A stretch of 21,220 nucleotides of DNA from JAAZDN01 sp964440875. Lineage in GTDB: Bacteria; Bacillota_I; Bacilli_A; Erysipelotrichales; Erysipelotrichaceae. Shown one piece after another: positions 15,853 to 21,220 of this stretch. Below the pieces are notes generated by a model that saw nothing but the letters and a program-made list of their open reading frames with translations, made no database searches and was not told the origin of the DNA. The stretch lies in contig CAYTTS010000017.1 of the NCBI GenBank assembly GCA_964440875.1, positions 1-21,220 on the forward strand, read 5' to 3'. The position numbers were made by a program, and so were the translations under genes. Each line of letters starts with the position of its first letter. Within the stretch, counting starts at the first letter, position 1.

Positions 15853-16826
15853 GTTATTTCTATTTCATTACTCATACTTAATGATTTAAGCACTTGTAAA
15901 TTCTCATTCATTATTGAAATGTAATCAACATTATTTTCAATATCTTTCTTTGATCTTGAAGATAAACTTGATACATAAACTAATTCTAAATCTAATTCTT
16001 CCTTAAGCGTGTTCGCTAAGTCCATAATGTCTTTATCTAAATCTTCCTCTACAATTAAGTGTCTTACTCCATCATTAATTAGTCTTGATTTAATAATTTC
16101 TAATTGAGCATTTGTCGGTAAATTACCATATTTAGATAATATGATTGGCGATATCGACATATTATAGTTTGCTGAGAAACTAGTGAATGCCGGTATCATA
16201 CTTGCTAATGGAAGATTAATATTTCTTAATTCAGCATAATTAGCATCTAAATACGCTAACTCCATCTTAACCTCATCAAAGTTTTTTTGATAATAACTTG
16301 TATTGTCCGGGTCAACTTCAATAAAGTAGTTTAGTACTTGATTTGCCATACTAGTCATCATAATTGGATCTAGCCAAAGATATGGATCATTAGTATAAGT
16401 ATCCACATTTTCAAATAATGGATTCTCATAATAATTACTTTCCACCATTACATCAACGCCATCAATATTAGCCATCGTGTATCTTTGAAAAGGTAGAACT
16501 GCCCCTTTAGAAGCTAAATCAAATACATCAGGGGTATAATCAGCAATATCTTTACTTATTGTATCTACATAAGGTTCTAATCCACCGATTGTAAATATCG
16601 TATCAGCTGATTTTAAAATTTCTTTATAATCATCTACTAATGTGGCACGCATAACATTTTCTCCATTAGATAGATTAATCGTATTTACATAGTCCTTGCC
16701 AATTCTCTCAAGTAAGTATTGAACTGGGTATACTGTATATCCAAGATCAAGGCTTCTTTTTTGACAAGATACAAGAATACTAAGCGAAAGTGTTAGAACT
16801 AATACTAATTTAAATAATCTCTTCAC
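15846..16826 (-). CDS. TroA/ZnuA-fold lipoprotein lacking metal-ligand His
   Basis: A 326-aa lipoprotein: basic start, hydrophobic signal, and lipobox ILVSC with Cys21. The rest follows the metal-ABC-transporter binding protein layout: YPVQYLLERIG (33-43), a GGLEPYVD segment (81-88), and DPYLWLDP (147-154) where the family has DPHxWLDP. By alignment from memory, the three usual metal-binding His are Met59, Tyr149 and Ile211; only Glu260 fits a ligand. The mature protein has a single His (256). No permease or ATPase gene is nearby, so zinc or manganese uptake is doubtful. The start is GTG with a strong AGGAGG, overlapping the permease gene by 17 bases. Confidence 0.8.
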   Translation of the reverse strand: MKRLFKLVLVLTLSLSILVSCQKRSLDLGYTVYPVQYLLERIGKDYVNTINLSNGENVMRATLVDDYKEILKSADTIFTIGGLEPYVDTISKDIADYTPDVFDLASKGAVLPFQRYTMANIDGVDVMVESNYYENPLFENVDTYTNDPYLWLDPIMMTSMANQVLNYFIEVDPDNTSYYQKNFDEVKMELAYLDANYAELRNINLPLASMIPAFTSFSANYNMSISPIILSKYGNLPTNAQLEIIKSRLINDGVRHLIVEEDLDKDIMDLANTLKEELDLELVYVSSLSSRSKKDIENNVDYISIMNENLQVLKSLSMSNEIEITE

Positions 16827-17934
16827 TAAAATCCTCCTCTAAACTTTCTGTTTTTACTTCTATATTTTTCTTAACATTTGAAACTGCTCTTAAACTAACA
16901 TAAATCGGCATTGCCAACATTACACCTACAACTCCAAAGACGGCACTTCCAACAAATACAATTAAAAGTGATGCTAGTGGTTCAACTTTAACACCTTTTT
17001 TATAAATCAATGGAGATGTTACATACCCATCTACCTGTGATGCTAACATTACTAATCCAGCTAAAATTATTAAGTTTGAAAGTGGAAGAGTTAAGCCAGT
17101 TAATATACCGATAACGGTAACGATCATTCCACCAACATATGGAACTAATGTTCCAATAACAACATATAATAAGCCAATCATTAAGTAAGCCTTATGGCCC
17201 ATGATAAAGTAGATCGCTGTATACTCAAGAAAATAAACTAACATTAGCAGTAGTGTTGACCTTACATACATTTCCATATCGACATCAATTGCCTCTAAGT
17301 ATTCTGGAAAGTTAGGCGATATTTTTAATGAGAGCCTCTTTACTGTATCTTTAAATTTTTGAAAGTCGGATAACATATAAAGTGTTATCGTTATTGTAAA
17401 TAAACTAGTAGTTAATACATTGAATGAAGCACTTATGATATTCGTTATAAATGTTCGCATAAAATCTAAAGCACTATTTTGAATAGCTGCAAAATTACTC
17501 TCTAATCCATTGATCATATTAGCTAGAATTCCTGAGGAATCTTTAGCATGTTCTGAATACCATGTTACAATCTGATTTATTGAATTGCCTATTGAGTTTA
17601 AGAATATTGTAAACTCTTTATAAAACATTGGAAATAGTGTTACAACTATTAAGATAATTATCGCAATAATAATTATAAGAATTAAGGTGATTGCAATTGG
17701 TTTTTTAATCCCCTTATTTTCCATAACCACTACCAAGGGATTAAGTATATACGCAATAACAAATCCGTAAATAAATGGCTTTAGTGCTGTAAATGATGTC
17801 TTTAATAGACTTGTCCATACATTCCAAGTTAAGGAGATTAAATATACCGCTAAAAGAATTAATACTACTTTAACGATAGTAAATAATCTAGACTCCTCTT
17901 TAAAGAAACTTTTAACTTTCTCTACATTGTTCAT
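16810..17934 (-). CDS. AI-2E family transporter (PerM/YdbI-like membrane protein)
   Basis: A 374-aa polytopic membrane protein of the AI-2E superfamily. Hydrophobic spans lie near 20-38, 48-70, 78-102, 162-188, 228-247, 250-278, 285-300 and 318-348. The family segment TLVPYVGG (262-269) and the block VDGYVTSPLIYKKGVKVEPLA (from 301) are clear. Members export small molecules or ions; the substrate is unknown here and autoinducer export should not be assumed from the name. AGAGGA precedes ATG. It lies 13 bases after mreD, apparently in the same mRNA. Confidence 0.9.
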   Translation of the reverse strand: MNNVEKVKSFFKEESRLFTIVKVVLILLAVYLISLTWNVWTSLLKTSFTALKPFIYGFVIAYILNPLVVVMENKGIKKPIAITLILIIIIAIIILIVVTLFPMFYKEFTIFLNSIGNSINQIVTWYSEHAKDSSGILANMINGLESNFAAIQNSALDFMRTFITNIISASFNVLTTSLFTITITLYMLSDFQKFKDTVKRLSLKISPNFPEYLEAIDVDMEMYVRSTLLLMLVYFLEYTAIYFIMGHKAYLMIGLLYVVIGTLVPYVGGMIVTVIGILTGLTLPLSNLIILAGLVMLASQVDGYVTSPLIYKKGVKVEPLASLLIVFVGSAVFGVVGVMLAMPIYVSLRAVSNVKKNIEVKTESLEEDFSEEII

Positions 17935-17947
17935 AATATCCTCTATT

Positions 17948-18487
17948 CTAGTAACGATTACTTAATGAAGCTCTTTTACCTTTTATTCTCTGTTCATAAA
18001 TTTCTTTGTCGATATTATACTTCTTGATTAAAACGCCTATAAAAATAAATAGTGTACTAAATAATAATGTATAAACTAAGTACGTGCTTAAATATATTGA
18101 AAATGATAAGTTAACACCTACAATAATAGTATAGTATAAATACAGTAATATTTCCTTTACAAAGACCACTGATAGTATAGTAAAGAACAGCTCAATAATC
18201 GTGTAGTTAACACGTGTTGCCCACGCTTTTGCTATTAGGACACTAATTAAATATACCACTGTATTTATGTACATTGCATCAATATTAAATAAGTCCATAA
18301 TAAACCCACAAGCTATAGCAGTCATTATTGACTTAAAGAGTGGCTCTTTGTAAGTAACCAATATTAGTGTGATAAAGAATAAATTGGTACCTACACTATT
18401 TAAACTAGCTACAAACCCTACTCCAATAAAGCTCGCTATTATTATGTCAGCTATAAACGCCAAGGCTAAAAATAAAATACTAATCAT
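17948..18487 (-). CDS. mreD: Rod shape-determining protein MreD
   Basis: A 179-aa highly hydrophobic protein with about five membrane spans and the MreD pattern ACGFIMDLFNIDAMYINTVVYLIS at its centre, matching the conserved GxxxDL segment. MreD works with MreC to organise elongation of the cell wall. It starts inside mreC (8-base overlap), the classic mreC-mreD arrangement, which strengthens an assignment that is weak by sequence alone. The Lys/Arg-rich cytoplasmic C terminus is typical. Confidence 0.87.
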   Translation of the reverse strand: MISILFLALAFIADIIIASFIGVGFVASLNSVGTNLFFITLILVTYKEPLFKSIMTAIACGFIMDLFNIDAMYINTVVYLISVLIAKAWATRVNYTIIELFFTILSVVFVKEILLYLYYTIIVGVNLSFSIYLSTYLVYTLLFSTLFIFIGVLIKKYNIDKEIYEQRIKGKRASLSNRY

Positions 18488-19325
18488 TGTTAGATCCTAC
18501 AACAACAAATACGTTTTCAAAAGATGAAAAGTTTGCATTTGATTTAACTAGGATATGACTTCCTAATTGATTAATTGAATCTTCCATCACTGATATTTGA
18601 CCAACTTTGATACCTGCAGGAATAAGTCCTCCTGCCCCTGATGTTACAACGTTATTGCCAACTTCAATATTATCGTTAGTATCTAGTAAAGATAATACAA
18701 ACGCATTATTATCACTATCATATTCATCAATTATCGCTTCAACATATTCATTATCACCAAGGTCAATCTTTACAGCAACCTTAGATGTTTTATCAGGACT
18801 TATTAATAAGCGCACGATACTTGTATTATCACTTACACTTTCAATACGTCCAATTAGACCTTCAGGAAGAATTACTGCGTCATTTACCGCAACATTACTT
18901 GTTGAGCCCACATTGATTTTAATCGTATTGTTCCAACGGTTAAAATCTCTAAATATAACTCGTGAGGATACTAAGTTTAAAACAGAGTTATTATCCTTAA
19001 ATTCTAGCATATCATTCAACTCTTTATTCTTCTCTTCTAACTCCTTTATATATGCTTCTTGTCTACCATATGACAATTGATTTTCTTTAAGTAATTGATT
19101 CTCTTTTGTGATACTATCAAGATTCATTATTTCATCAAATTTTCCATTTACATTATTAATAGGCTTCTCAAACAGTGTATATCTTACTGCAGTAACAAGA
19201 TTAAAAACACCTTCATTTATATTGGATATAAAATTAGGCTTAATCATTGATAATACTATCGTAAAGCTGAATATTATAACTAATATCCAAATTAACACTT
19301 TCTGAAATCTATTGACGTTTTTCAT
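18480..19325 (-). CDS. mreC: Rod shape-determining protein MreC
   Basis: A 281-aa MreC, a bitopic scaffold protein of the elongation complex. One membrane span lies at about 10-28. It is followed by a coiled coil (about 72-108, rich in E/K/L/N) and then the beta-rich extracellular domain with the family features RDFNRWNNTIKINVG (126-140), VILPEGLIGRIESV and VTSGAGGLIPAGIKVGQI. The ATG has a GGTGG site. A TATAAT box with an extended -10 lies 16 bases upstream. mreB, which normally sits between radC and mreC, is absent. Confidence 0.95.
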   Translation of the reverse strand: MKNVNRFQKVLIWILVIIFSFTIVLSMIKPNFISNINEGVFNLVTAVRYTLFEKPINNVNGKFDEIMNLDSITKENQLLKENQLSYGRQEAYIKELEEKNKELNDMLEFKDNNSVLNLVSSRVIFRDFNRWNNTIKINVGSTSNVAVNDAVILPEGLIGRIESVSDNTSIVRLLISPDKTSKVAVKIDLGDNEYVEAIIDEYDSDNNAFVLSLLDTNDNIEVGNNVVTSGAGGLIPAGIKVGQISVMEDSINQLGSHILVKSNANFSSFENVFVVVGSNND

Positions 19326-19340
19326 CTTACCACCTATTAC

Positions 19341-19349
19341 ATTATAGCA
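19341..19349 (-). promoter_or_regulatory. mreC promoter, extended -10
   Basis: On the minus strand TGC TATAAT (-10 at 19341-19346) forms a perfect extended -10; no good -35 is seen. The predicted start of transcription is about ten bases before the mreC ATG, so the ribosome site would lie at the very 5' end of the mRNA. Confidence 0.6.
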
Positions 19350-19377
19350 AATTTCATATCGTATTACACGTTAATTA

Positions 19378-20040
19378 TTATGTATGCATAATACTATATA
19401 CAGAGTTACTTGTAACAATTAAATGGTCAATTAACTGGATTCCAACTAAATCTCCTGCTTCTTTAATAACTTTTGTAATCTTTAAATCTTGAGTCGATGG
19501 TGTTACATCAGTAGATGGATGATTATGAGCACAGATTATGCTGGTGGCATTATTTTTAATCGCAAATTTGAAGATATCTCTCGGGTGAACAACCGCCATA
19601 TCAACTGTTCCAATAAACATAATCTTATAATCAATTATTACATTTTTTGTATTTAGACAAACAACTAAGAAATGTTCATTTTGAAGATAGCCAATCTCAG
19701 CCTTCATAAAATCATGTAGTGATTTAGGATTATTAACAACACTCCTATTTTTAGCAACAGCTAAGTTAGCCCGTTTACTAAGTTCAAAGCAAACTAGTAT
19801 ATCTAACGCTTTCGCAAGTTTGATACCTTTAATCTTCATTAAATCATCTAAACTAATTGTCGCCAAATTATTCATTGGATAATTATCTAAGACTTCCTGA
19901 GATAATGTCAAAACTGATTTACCTTTAAATCCAGATCTTAAGACAAGTGCTAATAGTTCACTGTCACTTAGCGCCTGTAGTCCCAAGTGTTGAGCTTTTT
20001 CACGTGGTCTTAAATCTTTATTTATCTCCCTTACTTTTAT
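19378..20040 (-). CDS. radC: RadC family JAB-domain protein, apparent AUA start
   Basis: About 220 aa. The N-terminal helical region holds the family signature DLRPREKAQ... LSDSELLALVLRSG, and the C-terminal JAB/JAMM metalloprotease-like domain has HNHPST with His172, His174 and Asp185 as metal ligands. RadC function is uncertain; a direct repair role has been questioned. The reading frame is open with RadC homology up to 20040, but no ATG, GTG or TTG exists upstream of a TTG at 19986 that would cut off the RPREK motif. AAGGAGG lies six bases before an in-frame ATA (20038-20040), the likely start, which overlaps the previous gene's TAA as ATAA. No terminator separates it from mreC. Confidence 0.85.
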   Translation of the reverse strand: MKVREINKDLRPREKAQHLGLQALSDSELLALVLRSGFKGKSVLTLSQEVLDNYPMNNLATISLDDLMKIKGIKLAKALDILVCFELSKRANLAVAKNRSVVNNPKSLHDFMKAEIGYLQNEHFLVVCLNTKNVIIDYKIMFIGTVDMAVVHPRDIFKFAIKNNATSIICAHNHPSTDVTPSTQDLKITKVIKEAGDLVGIQLIDHLIVTSNSVYSIMHT

Positions 20041-20426
20041 AGTATCCCTCCTTGATAAATAATAAACGAAGCAAAGATGAATGGAATAAACTTAATCTTA
20101 TTAACTTTAAATAATAAGCAATATAGTAATGCTAAAAAACTGGCAATAAGTAAAACATTACTTACAAAATAGAGTCCATATCTTGATATTAATAATAAAC
20201 TAATTAAAATATCAGCTCCACCTACATAGTCTTCAATATACTTATAAAGTATCAGTGTTAGTAAAATACCAAGATATGCCATCGGATAAGAAAAATCCAC
20301 TATCAAAATTAAATATCGATAGTGAATTTCACCATACTTAATATCTTGAACTGACATAATTAATAATCCAATAAGACTTAGGTAGTTAGCGACCCCAAGA
20401 TAGTTTGATTCCTGGTAGTTGAACAT
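20037..20426 (-). CDS. Minimal A24-type prepilin peptidase-like membrane protein
   Basis: About 129 aa, nearly all membrane. It has the two aspartates of A24 aspartic membrane peptidases: Asp28 in VQDIKYGEI (the DxxxxxI site after a first span) and Asp72 in YVGGADILIS, the GxGD-like site with Ala in place of Gly. The N-terminal zinc/methylase domain of PilD or ComC is absent. No pilin, pilus ATPase or competence gene is in the window. The start is uncertain: ATG 20426 or GTG 20432, neither with a clear ribosome site, so coupling to the overlapping microprotein gene is likely. Assignment rests on motifs and topology. Confidence 0.65.
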   Translation of the reverse strand: MFNYQESNYLGVANYLSLIGLLIMSVQDIKYGEIHYRYLILIVDFSYPMAYLGILLTLILYKYIEDYVGGADILISLLLISRYGLYFVSNVLLIASFLALLYCLLFKVNKIKFIPFIFASFIIYQGGIL

Positions 20427-20505
20427 AACCACGTTTACTAGTTAATAGCTTGTATACAGCAACAGTTGCAGCTACTCCGACAATTATAGCTAGACCAGTA
20501 TTCAT
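20386..20505 (-). CDS. 39-aa single-span membrane microprotein
   Basis: A 39-aa protein: four residues MNTG, a hydrophobic span of about 17 (5-21), then a basic tail with KLLTSKRGY and PGIKLSWGR. The start is well supported by AGGAGGTG nine or so bases before ATG, much the best ribosome site of this cluster. The gene overlaps the start of the A24-like gene by about 40 bases in another frame. I do not recognise it. The Gly just before the hydrophobic stretch recalls very short prepilins, but the usual Glu is missing. A small regulatory or anchor peptide is equally possible. Confidence 0.6.
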   Translation of the reverse strand: MNTGLAIIVGVAATVAVYKLLTSKRGYVQLPGIKLSWGR

Positions 20506-20553
20506 AAACTTACACCTCCTATTTAAGTATATGAATATATTAGTAAGCCACCT

Positions 20554-20578
20554 AAAAAGGATGACTAACGTCATCCTT
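20554..20578 (-). terminator. hpf terminator
   Basis: On the minus strand a 9-bp stem AAGGATGAC/GTCATCCTT (20570-20578 with 20557-20565) with a four-base loop is followed by TTTTT. It starts five bases after the hpf stop and separates hpf from the microprotein-A24-radC genes. Confidence 0.9.
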
Positions 20579-20582
20579 AAGT

Positions 20583-21104
20583 TTAAGTTTCTAGTAATCC
20601 GTAACCACCTTGGTCACGTTTATATACTAAGGCAACTCGGCCTGTTTCATCGTCTGTGTATAAGAAGAATGTATGACCAAGCATTTCCATTGTAATGATT
20701 GCTTCATCTAATGTCATAACTTCTGCATCAATAGTTTTTGTACGAACTAGCTCTTCAACAACTTTAGTTTCTTGAGCTATTTCTAAGAAACTTTCCACTA
20801 AACCTTCTTTGTGGTGATCAGATAAACGAGATTTATGTTTTCTGATTTGAGATTCTAATTTATCTAAGGCAATATCTATTGCTGAATAATAGTCATCAGC
20901 TACAGCTTCTGCACGTAGTAGGCCAATTTTACTTGTTACTGTAACCTCTACTTTGTGATAAGCACTGTAGATTTTTACTAAAACATTTGCAACGGTATCC
21001 TCGTCGATAGCAATGTACTTGTCTAAGAACGATAATTTCTCCTCAGCACGAGTTAACATACCATCAGTTATAACTACATTTTTTCCACGAACATTTACTT
21101 TCAT
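20583..21104 (-). CDS. hpf: Long-form ribosome hibernation promoting factor
   Basis: A 173-aa long HPF, which joins two 70S ribosomes into inactive 100S dimers in slow growth. The N-terminal HPF/YfiA domain covers about 1-95, with the basic KLESQIRKHKSRL helix (82-94). A variable linker follows, then the C-terminal dimerisation domain (about 118-172) with RTKTIDAEVMTLDEAI, TMEMLGHTFFLY and VYKRDQGGYGLL. Length and domain order mark the Firmicutes long form. The start has AGGAGG. It is transcribed alone from a TATAAT promoter with a dyad across the -35, ending at the 20554-20578 terminator. Confidence 0.97.
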   Translation of the reverse strand: MKVNVRGKNVVITDGMLTRAEEKLSFLDKYIAIDEDTVANVLVKIYSAYHKVEVTVTSKIGLLRAEAVADDYYSAIDIALDKLESQIRKHKSRLSDHHKEGLVESFLEIAQETKVVEELVRTKTIDAEVMTLDEAIITMEMLGHTFFLYTDDETGRVALVYKRDQGGYGLLET

Positions 21105-21134
21105 AATGAATACCTCCTATATATGTATATATTC

Positions 21135-21140
21135 ATTATA
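21135..21140 (-). promoter_or_regulatory. -10 of the hpf promoter
   Basis: A perfect TATAAT on the minus strand, with start of transcription expected near 21128 and the AGGAGG site shortly after. The -35 position at 17 bases reads ATGCAA, a poor match, which suggests an activator or an alternative sigma factor contact. No SigB-type sequence is seen. Confidence 0.6.
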
Positions 21141-21146
21141 ACCTAA

Positions 21147-21170
21147 ATTGTAAGTATTTGCATTTACAAT
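21147..21170 (-). promoter_or_regulatory. Inverted repeat over the hpf -35, possible operator
   Basis: Perfect 7-base arms ATTGTAA and TTACAAT are separated by 10 bases, spanning the -35 region directly upstream of the hpf -10. Arm centres are about 17 bases apart, not an exact helical multiple. The bound regulator, if any, is unknown. The rest of the segment to the window end shows no gene. Confidence 0.4.
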
Positions 21171-21220
21171 AACATTTTTTGAAATATAAAAGCCTAATAA
21201 TTTAATATGGGATAGAAAAT

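Noticed and set aside
18607..19080. Plus-strand open frame of 157 codons inside mreC
   Set aside because: It is antisense to a well-supported mreC, has no recognisable protein features and is low-complexity Ser/Leu-rich as expected from a shadow frame.
19984..19986. TTG as the radC start
   Set aside because: No ribosome site precedes it and it would remove the conserved RPREK block that is encoded in frame upstream.
20506..20574. Longer start for the microprotein
   Set aside because: The extra residues would be encoded across a likely promoter/leader and the clear AGGAGGTG site points to the ATG at 20505.

Overview
The window is a compact, AT-rich, almost one-directional stretch of a Bacilli-type chromosome. 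Every protein gene lies on the minus strand, so transcription runs from the right end to the left. The only plus-strand gene is the 3' part of a tRNA-Gly at the left edge. Gene orders match Firmicutes blocks: rplS-lepB-rbgA-rnhB, pfkA-pyk, polA-mutM-coaE-dnaB-dnaI, and radC-mreC-mreD. Genes are tightly packed with stop/start overlaps. Trp is read as TGG and TGA appears as a stop (rbgA), so the code looks standard, not the UGA=Trp code of mycoplasmas. A reduced Bacilli lineage near the Mollicutes (Haloplasma or Izemoplasmatales type) would fit, but that placement is inference.

In transcription order, the right end holds hpf (long-form ribosome hibernation factor) with its own promoter, a dyad over its -35 region and a terminator. 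Next come a 39-aa membrane microprotein, a minimal A24-type (prepilin peptidase-like) protein and radC. radC appears to begin at an AUA codon that overlaps the peptidase stop. A promoter then leads into mreC-mreD, with no mreB present, followed by an AI-2E-family permease and a TroA/ZnuA-fold lipoprotein whose three metal-binding His are replaced. A weak hairpin separates this from polA-mutM-coaE-dnaB-dnaI, a DNA replication/repair operon closed by a strong terminator at 9775-9811.

The central block is carbon metabolism: pfkA, pyk, a ROK sugar kinase and an M29 aminopeptidase, run from an extended -10 promoter in front of pfkA and ended by a terminator at 5111-5135. A LicD-family gene and ackA follow, linked by a 1-nt gap. 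With the kinases, ackA completes a sugar-to-acetate, ATP-yielding route, although pta is not here.

The left block is translation and secretion. rplS has its own promoter, a structured leader and a terminator. lepB-rbgA-rnhB follow with a terminator that contains the rnhB stop codon in its loop. A small SWIM zinc-finger gene comes last and converges with the tRNA-Gly.

I see no CRISPR array, insertion sequence, prophage or obvious new multi-gene system. The most interesting items are the AUA start of radC, the ligand-less TroA-like lipoprotein, and the mini A24 peptidase paired with a microprotein. No gap between genes exceeds about 120 bases.
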